DNA of 31,183 nt from JACZWZ01 sp036478235 (GTDB taxonomy: Bacteria > Actinomycetota > Acidimicrobiia > Spongiisociales > UBA11373): positions 1 through 31,183 of the forward strand of contig JAZGDZ010000090.1 of the NCBI GenBank assembly GCA_036478235.1. Reading direction: 5' to 3'. The notes beneath the pieces are model-generated. The model was not told the origin of the DNA. It searched no databases and worked only from the letters and a program-made list of their open reading frames with translations. Shown piece by piece: positions 6,525 to 13,593 of this stretch. The position numbers and the translations under genes were made by a program. Each line of letters starts with the position of its first letter. Within the stretch, counting starts at the first letter, position 1.

Positions 6525-6665
6525 GCCCGGTGGAGCGGAACCATCTCGTGGAGCCGTTCGAGCCCCCTCTGCCTCACCACCGATGATGTCCCGCCACGGC
6601 TGCCTCCGGTGTCGTCGGCAGGCTACCCATGGAACTCAGGCGGGCATCGGGTACGTTGATCGACT

Positions 6666-8189
6666 GTGGAGGAGGCAAGAACCCGCAACGGTGTAGCCGG
6701 GCTGATCGCCGCCGGCGCCGCCCTCGGCGTGGGCGAGCTGCTTGCCGGGCTCTTCGCCGCAGTGCCGTCGCCGCTGGCTTCGGTCGGCGGGTACGTCGTC
6801 GATTCGTCGCCCCCGTTCGCCAAGGACTTCGCCGTCTCCGTCTTCGGAACGGCGGACAAGGGTGCCCTCGCCATCGGCACGATGGTGATTGTGTTGATCT
6901 TCGGCTCGCTCACCGGTATCCAGGCGGCGGCGCATCGCTGGGTAGGACCGGCAGTCTTCGGGCTGTTCGCCGCATTGGGGGCTGCGGCGGGGTGGCGTGA
7001 TCCGTTCGCCGAGCCGTTTCCCCTGGCGGCTGCAGCCCTCCTTGCCGCCGTTACCGGCTGGCTGGTGCTCGACACCCTGCTCCGGGCCGCTCAGTGGGTG
7101 GAGCCGACCGACGGCTTGGCCGGTGACCGTGGGCGGCGGCGATTCATGCGGCTGGCCGCGGGTGGATCGGTGGCGGCGATCGCCACCGGGGCCGTAGGGC
7201 GCAGGCTTCTCAGCCGCCTGCCGGCGGTACCGGACGTCGCGGTCCTCACGAGTCCGCCCTCGGAGGCGCCTGAAGTCGTCGTCGCCGAGCACAGTTTCGA
7301 CGTGACGGGACTCACCCCGATCGTCGTACCCAATGAGGACTTCTACCGGATCGACACGGCCCTCATCGTCCCGCGGGTCGACGAGCAGACTTGGCAGCTT
7401 CGAGTGCATGGGCTGGTGGAACGCGAGGTCACGATCGGTTACGACGAGTTGCTGTCGATGCCGCTTGTCGACGACTACGTCACGATCGCTTGCGTATCCA
7501 ACGAAGTGGGGGGCGATCTGGTCGGCAATGCCCTGTGGACGGGGGTTCGACTGACCGAGGTGCTCGACCGCAGCGGAGTGCTGCCCGAGGCCTCTCAGCT
7601 GATCGGCAGGGCGATCGACGGCTTTACGGTCGGCTTTCCCCCGGAACTCGCCTACGACGGCCGCGAGCCACTGATCGCTGTGGGCATGAACGGGAAGCCC
7701 CTGCCCCGCGACCACGGCTTTCCGGCGCGTCTCATCGTCGCTGGGCTCTACGGGTACGTCTCGGCGACGAAGTGGCTGACGGAGATCGAGCTGACCACCT
7801 GGGAAGGTTTCGACGCCTACTGGATTCCTCGGGGATGGTCGAAGGAGGCTCCCATCAAGACGCAGTCCCGCATCGACGTCCCTCGTCCCCGCGGCGTGCT
7901 CCAGCCGGGCGCCAACGTCGTCGCCGGCGTTGCCTGGGCCCCGCTCAAGGGCATCGAGCTGGTCGAGGTGCAGGTGGGGGATGGGCCGTGGCAGGAGGCC
8001 GAGGTCACTGTGCCGCTGTCGGATCGCGCCTGGGTGCAGTGGCGAGTCGTGGTCACTCTGGAGTCGGGCTCCCATTGGGTGCGGGTACGGGCTACCGACG
8101 GGACCGGCGAGGTCCAGACGGAGAAGCTCCGTTCACCGCGGCCCGATGGCGCCACCGGCCATCACGGGGTGCTGGTGCGGGTCGGCTGA
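6666..8189 (+). CDS. Membrane-anchored molybdopterin-dependent oxidoreductase (sulfite oxidase family)
   Basis: The protein has 507 residues from a GTG start at 6666. The first 140 residues hold about four transmembrane spans. A short basic RGRRRFMRLAAGGSVAAIA segment (about 155-173) then leads into an extracytoplasmic sulfite-oxidase fold domain. The molybdenum-ligand cysteine is C276 in TIACVSNEVGGDLVGNALW, and the RDHGFPARLIVAGLYGY segment (about 350-365) is the usual cofactor-pocket region. A C-terminal Ig-like dimerisation domain (about 405-505) completes the layout. Actinobacterial homologues with this membrane-plus-MoCo architecture are common; the substrate is unknown, so it should not be called sulfite oxidase. 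The RRRFMR stretch looks like a Tat signal kept inside the protein. There is no ribosome binding site before the GTG; a TACGTT box at 6652-6657 would allow a leaderless transcript. Confidence 0.85.
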   Translation: MEEARTRNGVAGLIAAGAALGVGELLAGLFAAVPSPLASVGGYVVDSSPPFAKDFAVSVFGTADKGALAIGTMVIVLIFGSLTGIQAAAHRWVGPAVFGLFAALGAAAGWRDPFAEPFPLAAAALLAAVTGWLVLDTLLRAAQWVEPTDGLAGDRGRRRFMRLAAGGSVAAIATGAVGRRLLSRLPAVPDVAVLTSPPSEAPEVVVAEHSFDVTGLTPIVVPNEDFYRIDTALIVPRVDEQTWQLRVHGLVEREVTIGYDELLSMPLVDDYVTIACVSNEVGGDLVGNALWTGVRLTEVLDRSGVLPEASQLIGRAIDGFTVGFPPELAYDGREPLIAVGMNGKPLPRDHGFPARLIVAGLYGYVSATKWLTEIELTTWEGFDAYWIPRGWSKEAPIKTQSRIDVPRPRGVLQPGANVVAGVAWAPLKGIELVEVQVGDGPWQEAEVTVPLSDRAWVQWRVVVTLESGSHWVRVRATDGTGEVQTEKLRSPRPDGATGHHGVLVRVG

Positions 8190-8242
8190 ATCGCAGGCTA
8201 CGCTCGGACGGTCACGTCACCAACCTGTTGGGGGAGAAGACG

Positions 8243-8509
8243 ATGGAGACACTTCGCAGCGGTTCGAGCGGTGAAGCAGTCGAGGCGCTGCAAAAGAAGC
8301 TTCTCGGTAAGGGTGTGAACCCGGGCCCGGTCGACGGCATCTTCGGTCCGAAGACCGAGGAAGCGGTCAGGCGCTTTCAGGAGCGTTCCGAGCTGACCGT
8401 CGACGGTATCGCGGGTCCCGCCACGTTTGGCGCTCTGGAGATGATCGAGGAGGAAGTCGAGACCGATGAGTCGTCACCGGACGGCGACCGCGGCGAGACG
8501 GCCTTCTGA
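8243..8509 (+). CDS. Peptidoglycan-binding-domain (PG_binding_1) small protein
   Basis: ATG 8243 follows a strong binding site (GGGGGAG). The 88-residue product is essentially one PG_binding_1 domain: LRSGSSGEAVEALQKKL, then VDGIFGPKTEEAVRRFQ and VDGIAGPATFGAL, with an acidic tail after residue 65. Such domains normally target hydrolases to the cell wall, but here there is no signal peptide and no catalytic domain, so it may act in the cytoplasm or as a binding module only. It follows the molybdoenzyme gene by 53 bases in the same direction and ends two bases before the convergent patatin gene. Confidence 0.85.
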   Translation: METLRSGSSGEAVEALQKKLLGKGVNPGPVDGIFGPKTEEAVRRFQERSELTVDGIAGPATFGALEMIEEEVETDESSPDGDRGETAF

Positions 8510-8511
8510 GA

Positions 8512-9498
8512 TCAGCCGATGCGAGCGCGGCTCCCGAAGGGGAGGCGCGCTCCGGCTCGCACCACGTGCTTCTCCAGTAGAGGCCACACATCGTCGGATC
8601 CCAGGATCGACCGCATCGATTGGAGTGTGCTCAGAAACGCCGGGATCGCGCTCGCCGGGCTCAGAGGTTTGGGCCTGGTCTGGGCCAGCACCTCGAGGTC
8701 GGGCCGCAGCACCACCAGGTCGGCTTCGGGCCACGCCGCATGGATGGCATCGAGTTCGGCTGTGAGTGTGGCTCCGCCGATTCGGTCGAGCAGCCTCTCG
8801 TAGAACCGCGCATCGTCGCGTCGCTCTACTGCGGCCATCGGAGCGCTGACGATGACGAGGTCGAGGGGGTCGCTGCTGCCCAGTACGAGGTCGGCGTTGG
8901 TCCCGCTGGCCACCCCTCCGTCGACGTATCTCTTGCCGTGGATCGTGACCGGATCGAACATCATTGGTACGGCCACCGATGCCGCCACCGCCGTCGCCAG
9001 GTCGGTGTCGGGACTGTCGATCGTTCCGAAGGGAACCCGCTGCTTGGATTCGATCTCGAAGGCGACGATCGTGGTCGGGGTCTCGGGCCAGGTGTGGGCC
9101 GCCGGCCCCAGCGCCCGGCGCACCCAATCGGCGATCCCTTCGGTGGTGTACGGCGCCGGAGCACCGAGGGCGAGCCGGACGCCTGGTCGGCGCAGCCCGG
9201 GGATCAGCCCGTGGCGAATCCAGCGACCCGCACCACGCAGTGGTGCTCTCCGGTGGATCAGTTTTCCGAGGGCGGCGGCGAACTCCTCGTCGTTGTTGAC
9301 GTTTGCCACGAGCCCCTCGAGCTCGAGGCGCCCCGAGCGGGCGATGGCCGCTACGACCGCGCCCGACGAGGTCCCGACGATCACATCGGCGGTGCCCGGA
9401 TCCCAGCCCGTGGCGAGCCGGAGCGCGAACAGAGCGCCGAAGTGGAACGAGGCGCCGGTGATCCCGCCTCCGCCGAGGACGAGCCCGACACGTGACAT
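8512..9498 (-). CDS. Patatin-like phospholipase
   Basis: The 328-residue protein shows the patatin signature in order: an oxyanion-hole glycine run LVLGGGGITG (7-15), the nucleophile elbow GTSSG with S44, and the catalytic Asp in the DGG motif (YVDGG, D193). Patatins are Ser/Asp-dyad lipid acyl hydrolases, usually cytoplasmic or membrane-associated in bacteria. No signal peptide is present. The stop is two bases from the convergent peptidoglycan-binding gene. The start ATG at 9498 gives the family's usual N-terminus only a few residues before the glycine run. Substrate unknown. Confidence 0.9.
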   Translation of the reverse strand: MSRVGLVLGGGGITGASFHFGALFALRLATGWDPGTADVIVGTSSGAVVAAIARSGRLELEGLVANVNNDEEFAAALGKLIHRRAPLRGAGRWIRHGLIPGLRRPGVRLALGAPAPYTTEGIADWVRRALGPAAHTWPETPTTIVAFEIESKQRVPFGTIDSPDTDLATAVAASVAVPMMFDPVTIHGKRYVDGGVASGTNADLVLGSSDPLDLVIVSAPMAAVERRDDARFYERLLDRIGGATLTAELDAIHAAWPEADLVVLRPDLEVLAQTRPKPLSPASAIPAFLSTLQSMRSILGSDDVWPLLEKHVVRAGARLPFGSRARIG

Positions 9499-9549
9499 CG
9501 CGGTCAGGATACGTGACTGCCGGGCGATGTTGCCCGCGAAACGTGCTCA

Positions 9550-9579
9550 GAGCGTCCGCCAATAGGCGGACGCTCTTTC
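9550..9579 (+). terminator. Strong hairpin with short T-tract
   Basis: GAGCGTCCGCC (9550-9560), loop AATA and GGCGGACGCTC (9565-9575) form a perfect 11-bp stem followed by TTTC on the plus strand. No plus-strand gene ends just before it. On the reverse strand it lies between the zinc-ribbon gene and the start of the patatin gene, where it could act as a terminator or block read-through in spite of lacking a T-run on that side. Confidence 0.55.
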
Positions 9580-9584
9580 GCGAT

Positions 9585-9740
9585 GTTCAAGGCTCTTCGC
9601 TGGTTTGGCTACGGCTTTCGGGTCCTACTCGGCCCCGAAAAGCCTCCGCATGGTCGTGCCGCCTTGTAGGCGGCGCCGTGTACTACGGCCCGGGGGCCCC
9701 AGCCCCAGGCCGCCGAGTCCGCGCCTGACGGCGCGCCCTC
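9585..9740. repeat. Mosaic palindromic intergenic repeat, copy 1
   Basis: This GC-rich stretch is built of short palindromic blocks also found, rearranged or inverted, at 19532-19760 and 25140-25375. Examples are a CCTACTCGGCCCCGAA block (9624-9639), a GTGCCGCCTTGTAGGCGGC hairpin (9656-9674), and a block from GGCCCGGGGGCCCCAG to CGCCGAGTCCGCGCC (9688-9725) ending in GGCGCGCCCTCTC. It abuts the stop codon of the zinc-ribbon gene. No coding capacity or transposase is seen. Confidence 0.65.
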
Positions 9741-9911
9741 TCAGCCGAAGGACTGGCCGCAGGATGAGCAGCCCGAATCGTCCTCGAACGTGGGGGATTT
9801 GCACCACGGACAGGGAAGATCCGGATCGGTGGGATCGTGCAGCATCACGATGCGCGACGGAAACCTGCCGGCCGCCGTCGCCAGCAGCATTGCGGTGAGG
9901 ATGGCAAACAC
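9741..9911 (-). CDS. Small zinc-ribbon membrane protein (56 aa)
   Basis: The start is GTG 9909-9911, preceded by AGGAG nine bases upstream on the reverse strand; the stop is at 9741-9743. The product has a short hydrophobic N-terminus (FAILTAMLLATAAG, about residues 2-15) and a C-terminal zinc ribbon formed by CPWC (residues 34-37) and CSSCG (48-52), ending GQSFG. Two CxxC knuckles 10 residues apart should bind one structural zinc. It is probably a membrane-attached zinc-ribbon protein of unknown role. The small size makes it easy to miss. The palindromic repeat begins right at its stop codon. Confidence 0.65.
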   Translation of the reverse strand: MFAILTAMLLATAAGRFPSRIVMLHDPTDPDLPCPWCKSPTFEDDSGCSSCGQSFG

Positions 9912-10139
9912 GCTGTCCCACTCCTGGATGGACCGCCGGCAACGGTAGGCACCGATCGGGCGCGTGGGAAGGATTTTGGAGCTCGCTTCGCTCGCGGCAT
10001 ATGGCCGTTGGCCATTGGCAATGGTCGGCGCCTACGGCGCCTCCCGCAATCGCCTCGCTTCGCTCGGCGGCAATCGCCGCTGCTGATGACTGGTGACTGG
10101 TGACTGGCGACGGGTTACTGGTTACTGGCTACTGGTTAC
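9912..10139. repeat. Repeat-rich thrS upstream region with 7-bp arrays
   Basis: The region between the zinc-ribbon gene and thrS is dense in repeats. It holds CGCTTCGCTCG-type blocks (about 9982 and 10052), a GGCGCCTACGGCGCC palindrome (10027-10041), three TGGCCRT/TGGCAAT heptads (10002-10022), and an array of TGACTGG, CGACGGG, TTACTGG and CTACTGG heptads from 10086 to 10136. The last array is related, in reverse orientation, to the array at 12755-12911. The frame continues from the array into thrS, which can mislead start prediction. Confidence 0.8.
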
Positions 10140-10142
10140 CCT
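10137..10142 (+). promoter_or_regulatory. Possible -10 box of a leaderless thrS transcript
   Basis: TACCCT lies eight bases before the thrS ATG at the exact end of the heptad array. It matches the TAnnnT pattern and would place the first transcribed base at or next to the ATG. No Shine-Dalgarno sequence exists between it and the start. The matching -35 region would fall inside the TTACTGG heptads. Confidence 0.3.
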
Positions 10143-10150
10143 CTCCTCCC

Positions 10151-12079
10151 ATGTCAATCACTGTCACCCTCCTCGACGGGAGCCCCCTCGAACTCGACGA
10201 TGGGGCCACCGGGCTCGATGCCGCCCGCGCCATCGGAAGCCGTCTGGCAGATGCCGCAGTCGGCGTGGTGGTGGACGGGCAGCAGCGGGATCTCACGAGC
10301 AACCTTCCTGACGGAGCCTCCCTTTCCGTGATCACCGAGGACACCGAGGAGGGGCGCCACATCCTCCGTCACAGCGCGGCGCACGTAATGGCGCAGGCCG
10401 TGCTCGACCTGTTCGACGGCGCCACCTTTGCAATCGGGCCGCCGATCGAGGACGGCTTCTACTACGACTTCGACATCGGCCGGGCGTTCACTCCAGAGGA
10501 CGTCGAGCGGATCGAGGCCCGCATGGCAGAGATCGTCGCCGAGGACCAGCCGTTCGAGCGCGCCGAGCTGTCGAAGACCGAAGCGCTGGAGTTGTTTGCA
10601 AAGCATCCTTTCAAGATCGAGATCATCGAGTCCGTCGACGAGTCAGAAGTGGCCGCGGGCGAGGCAGTGAGCGTGTATCGCAACCTCGACTTCGTCGACC
10701 TGTGCCGGGGGCCGCACCTTCCTACGACCGGCCGGCTGCCGACCTTCAAGCTGTTGCGTACGGCGGGTGCCTACTGGCGCGGTGATGAGAGCCGTCCCCA
10801 ACTGCAGCGTATCTACGGGACGGCCTGGGAGAGCCGCAAGGCTCAGGAGGCCTACCTCCACCGGCTCGAGGAGGCGCGTAAGCGCGATCACCGGAAACTA
10901 GGGACCAAGCTGGATCTCTTTTCATTCCCTCCGGAGCTGGGGAGCGGCCTGGCGGTGTGGCATCCCAAGGGGGCGCTGGTCCGCACGATCATGGAGGACT
11001 ACTCGCGTCGCACTCACCTGGCGCACGGTTACGACATCGTGGCCTCACCGCACATCGCCAAGAGCAGTCTGTGGCAGACATCGGGTCATCTCGACTTCTA
11101 CGCGGAGAGCATGTACCCGTCGATGGAACTCGACGGCGGTGACGACTACCTGCTCAAGCCGATGAATTGCCCGTTCCACATTCTCATATACCGGTCGCGC
11201 TCCCGCTCCTACCGGGAGCTGCCGCTGCGGCTCTTCGAACTGGGCACGGTCTATCGGTACGAGCGCTCCGGTGTCGTTCACGGGCTCCTCAGAGCCCGGG
11301 GCTTCACCATGGACGACAGCCACATCTTCTGCATGGAGTCCCAGGTCGCCGATGAGCTCAAGGACCTGCTCGACTTCGTGCTCATGGTTTGGCGCGATTT
11401 TGGCTTCGAGGAGGTCGAAGCGGACCTGTCGACCATGCCGGAGAAGTACGTGGGCGACGCCAAGCTCTGGGTTCGGGCCACCGACGCATTGCAGGCCGCG
11501 CTGGAGCAGGCGAAGTTGCCGTACCAGGTCGCCGAGGGCGAAGGAGCCTTCTACGGCCCCAAGATCGATATCCACGTGCGCGACGCCATCGGGCGCAGAT
11601 GGCAGGTGGGAACCCTCCAGGTGGACTTCGCTCAGCCGGAGAACTTCGGCCTCGAATACGCCAGTAGCGAGAACACCAGGGAGCGACCGGTGATGATCCA
11701 TCGAGCCCTCATGGGTTCGATCGAGCGGTTCTTCGCAATCCTCATCGAGCACTACGGCGGGGCCCTCCCCGGCTGGCTGTCGCCGGTCCAGGCGACCGTC
11801 GTGCCGGTGGCGGATCGGCACGTCGGGTATGCCGCCGAGGTCGCCGCCGGGCTCGAGGCCAAGGGGTTGCGCGTCGAGGTGGACGATCACGACGACACCG
11901 TCGGCGAGAAGATCCGCAAGGCGATCACGATGAAGCACCCCGCGGTTCTTGTCGTCGGTGACGACGACGTCGAGTCCAACACCGCCGGCCTGCGGATTCG
12001 AGGGGGAGAGGAGCGTCGGGGCCTGGCTCTCGGCGAGATCGTGGACGAGCTGGTCGAGTATTGCCGACCGCCTCGCTGA
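10151..12079 (+). CDS. thrS: Threonyl-tRNA synthetase
   Basis: This 642-residue enzyme charges tRNA-Thr. The order is complete: N-terminal TGS domain (1-62), editing domain with H74/H78 (RHSAAHVMAQA) and C185/H189 (CRGPH), class II catalytic core with KPMNCPFHILIYRSR and RYERSGVVHGLLRARGFTMDD (motif 2), FFAILIEHYGGALPGWLSP (motif 3), and the anticodon-binding domain. The length matches the bacterial family. The start is ATG 10151, which gives the TGS strand MSITVTLLDG; the 17 codons available upstream are translated repeat sequence. There is no ribosome binding site, so the mRNA may be leaderless. No T-box is visible upstream. It opens the conserved actinobacterial gene block. Confidence 0.96.
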   Translation: MSITVTLLDGSPLELDDGATGLDAARAIGSRLADAAVGVVVDGQQRDLTSNLPDGASLSVITEDTEEGRHILRHSAAHVMAQAVLDLFDGATFAIGPPIEDGFYYDFDIGRAFTPEDVERIEARMAEIVAEDQPFERAELSKTEALELFAKHPFKIEIIESVDESEVAAGEAVSVYRNLDFVDLCRGPHLPTTGRLPTFKLLRTAGAYWRGDESRPQLQRIYGTAWESRKAQEAYLHRLEEARKRDHRKLGTKLDLFSFPPELGSGLAVWHPKGALVRTIMEDYSRRTHLAHGYDIVASPHIAKSSLWQTSGHLDFYAESMYPSMELDGGDDYLLKPMNCPFHILIYRSRSRSYRELPLRLFELGTVYRYERSGVVHGLLRARGFTMDDSHIFCMESQVADELKDLLDFVLMVWRDFGFEEVEADLSTMPEKYVGDAKLWVRATDALQAALEQAKLPYQVAEGEGAFYGPKIDIHVRDAIGRRWQVGTLQVDFAQPENFGLEYASSENTRERPVMIHRALMGSIERFFAILIEHYGGALPGWLSPVQATVVPVADRHVGYAAEVAAGLEAKGLRVEVDDHDDTVGEKIRKAITMKHPAVLVVGDDDVESNTAGLRIRGGEERRGLALGEIVDELVEYCRPPR

Positions 12080-12097
12080 CATCGAGATCGGCCGGGT

Positions 12098-12125
12098 TTG
12101 ACCAAAGGCGTCCCACTCTTAGTCT
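12098..12125 (+). promoter_or_regulatory. Possible sigma-70-type promoter
   Basis: TTGACC (12098-12103) and TAGTCT (12120-12125) are 16 bp apart, shortly after the thrS stop. A transcript from here would start near 12132, about 30 bases before the small frame at 12162, and carry the membrane protein gene at 12287. Matches are moderate and untested. Confidence 0.35.
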
Positions 12126-12161
12126 GCGTCCTGCCGTGTTGTGGAGTGAGGAAGTGACCCT

Positions 12162-12290
12162 GTGAAGTTCACCGTCGCCCTGCAGTGCAGGCTTCCCAGC
12201 CGGCGCTGTCTCGTGCTCCTATTGCCCGATCGATGGCATCTCAATCGAGGAGACGTGCCGGTCGATGGCGAGGCGGCCGGGGTCGGATGA
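12162..12290 (+). CDS. Possible 42-residue leader peptide or small gene
   Basis: GTG 12162 has a well-spaced GAGGAAG (12148-12154) and the frame ends at TGA 12288-12290, overlapping the next ATG by ATGA, a classic translational-coupling arrangement. The product begins VKFTVALQCRLPSRRC and is not recognised. One frame over (12181-12265), a Cys-rich reading with SCSYCPIDGISIEETC looks more protein-like, which raises the possibility that this is a frameshifted zinc-ribbon gene. Evidence for expression is limited to the start and stop signals. Confidence 0.35.
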   Translation: MKFTVALQCRLPSRRCLVLLLPDRWHLNRGDVPVDGEAAGVG

Positions 12291-12778
12291 CCGGCGAGGA
12301 ACGCCGCCCCCTCGAGATCAGCGAGGAGGTGGCGCGTGCCGCGGGCGTTCCCGAGGATCTGGACGCCAGCCAGCGCGAGCCGTACACGATCCCGTCGACG
12401 CTGCGGCGGCGGACTGCGGCAATGGTCTACCTCGCCGGGGCCGTCCTGGCGGCTTCATCGGTGGGTCTTGGCCTTCCGGCCGGGATGCTCGTGATGGCTG
12501 CGTTTTTCGGGCTCGTCGCTGCCTGGCATCTGGCGTCGGCATGGCGCATAGAGGTGCTCGACCCCGAGGCACTCGAGACGGCCAATCGGGCGATCGACTT
12601 CGCCGTTGGTCACGCTTCGGCCGCGGTCGGCTTCGACTCTTGGCGAGCCCGGCCGATCTGGAACGTCCTCGTCTTCAGCGCCGACGAGCCGCCCTCACAG
12701 CGCGGCCTGGTGCGGGTGGACGCGGTCGACGGGCACGTGGTGGAAACGTACTCAGAAGAAGTCCCCAGTCACCAGTAG
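12287..12778 (+). CDS. Small two-span membrane protein, unknown function
   Basis: The 163-residue protein has a charged N-terminus (1-43), two hydrophobic spans (about residues 45-62 and 64-86), and a soluble C-terminal part with RPIWNVLVFSADEPP and VRVDAVDGHVVETY that reads like a small beta-rich domain. I do not recognise the family. Its ATG overlaps the stop of the small upstream frame. The last seven codons (residues 157-163) and the stop lie inside the 59-bp tandem repeat, so the repeat has replaced or extended the native C-terminus. An upstream ATG at 12185 in the same frame gives only Arg/Ser-rich, non-protein-like sequence and was not used. Confidence 0.65.
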   Translation: MTGEERRPLEISEEVARAAGVPEDLDASQREPYTIPSTLRRRTAAMVYLAGAVLAASSVGLGLPAGMLVMAAFFGLVAAWHLASAWRIEVLDPEALETANRAIDFAVGHASAAVGFDSWRARPIWNVLVFSADEPPSQRGLVRVDAVDGHVVETYSEEVPSHQ

Positions 12779-12911
12779 CCAGTCGCCAGCCAGCGAAGAA
12801 GTCGCCAGCCAGCGAAGAAGTCCCCAGTCACCAGTAGCCAGTCGCCAGCCAGCGAAGAAGTCGCCAGCCAGCGAAGAAGTCCCCAGTCACCAGTAGCCAG
12901 TCGCCAGCCAG
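12755..12911. repeat. 59-bp tandem repeat, about 2.7 copies, built from heptads
   Basis: Copies start at 12755, 12814 and 12873 (the last one 39 bp) and are nearly identical. Within each unit the sequence is itself made of 7-bp steps, such as CCAGTCA, CCAGTAG, CCAGTCG and CCAGCCA, separated by GCGAAGAAGT. The heptads are the reverse complement of the TGACTGG-type array in front of thrS. The first copy encodes the end and stop codon of the membrane protein gene. There are no unique spacers, so it is not a CRISPR array. Confidence 0.88.
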
Positions 12912-12979
12912 AGCCGGACGGGCTCAAAGGATCTCCAAGGTCGCCGGTCATGTCTTCTGGAGACTGGAGACTGGAGACT
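12912..12979. repeat. Small hairpin and GGAGACT heptad array between convergent genes
   Basis: GAGCC-ggacg-GGCTC (12911-12925) forms a short hairpin after the tandem repeat. Three perfect GGAGACT heptads follow at 12959-12979 and end two bases before the stop codon of the reverse-strand gene at 12982. The same heptad in the opposite orientation (GTCTCCAG type) occurs after yebC near 22009-22026. Confidence 0.7.
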
Positions 12980-12981
12980 CT

Positions 12982-13593
12982 CTACATTACGTATCGTTCA
13001 CCGTCAGCATCACCCACCTCCAGCGCCAGCGCGATCCCGGACTCCCGGGCCCAGCGTTCCAGCAGCGCCGTCGCCTGGACGTTGCAACCGGCCTGGAAGA
13101 CCGGCCATAGCTCACCGTCGTAGGCGTCGCCGACGTCGACGGACATGCCGGGGATCGGCTCGACCCAGTCCTGGTGGATCCGGAATCCCTCGATGGTCAC
13201 CACTGCCAGACCGAGGGCTTCGACGCGCTGCATCAACCGGCCGGCCACCTGCGGCGGATAGAAGCCCTCGTCCTCGTCGCCGCGATGAACCGCCGCTTCG
13301 TCGAATTCAGCGGCGAGGCGATCTACCGGGTGCTCCTTGCCGATTCCGGTTGTGGGCTCGACGAGGAGTGCGGTTCCCTCGGGAAGGAGCATTGCCCTGG
13401 CGGTGTCCAGCGCCGTCTGTAGATCGGTCACCTCGAAGGCCCAGGCGTCGTCATCTTCGCCGAGATCGAACTCGGCGAGGACGGTGTCGCCGTCGAGGTA
13501 CACGATGCCGACCACGCGTTCCTCTTCGACGAGCTCGATGACCGGCCGATCCCAGCCCTCCCCGTGGGCCTCGCGAGCGCGCAGGTCCGACAT
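12982..13593 (-). CDS. Acidic protein of unknown function downstream of citrate synthase
   Basis: This 203-residue, strongly acidic, soluble protein starts at the base next to the citrate synthase stop (TAG immediately followed by ATG), so the two are almost certainly co-translated. It has no signal peptide and no membrane span. Features include ERVVGIVYLDGDTVLAEFDL near residues 25-44, a middle GIGKEHPVDRLAAEFDEA, and a C-terminal LLERWARESGIALALEV. I do not recognise a family or active site. Its conserved-looking position behind gltA suggests a link to central carbon metabolism or simply the operon's third place; no function should be assigned. The stop lies two bases from the heptad array. 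Confidence 0.7.
   Translation of the reverse strand: MSDLRAREAHGEGWDRPVIELVEEERVVGIVYLDGDTVLAEFDLGEDDDAWAFEVTDLQTALDTARAMLLPEGTALLVEPTTGIGKEHPVDRLAAEFDEAAVHRGDEDEGFYPPQVAGRLMQRVEALGLAVVTIEGFRIHQDWVEPIPGMSVDVGDAYDGELWPVFQAGCNVQATALLERWARESGIALALEVGDADGERYVM

Noticed and set aside
10100..10150. N-terminal extension of threonyl-tRNA synthetase
   Set aside because: The 17 extra codons are translated heptad repeat; the TGS domain begins at the ATG at 10151.
9912..10150. T-box or other leader before thrS
   Set aside because: No specifier stem or T-box sequence; the region is repeats only.
11045..12082. 345-codon reverse frame inside thrS
   Set aside because: Thr-tRNA synthetase motifs on the plus strand are unambiguous; the reverse frame has no domain or start signal.
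12755..12911. 59-bp repeat as a CRISPR or minisatellite gene
   Set aside because: Copies are contiguous without unique spacers; the frame across it only extends a gene end.
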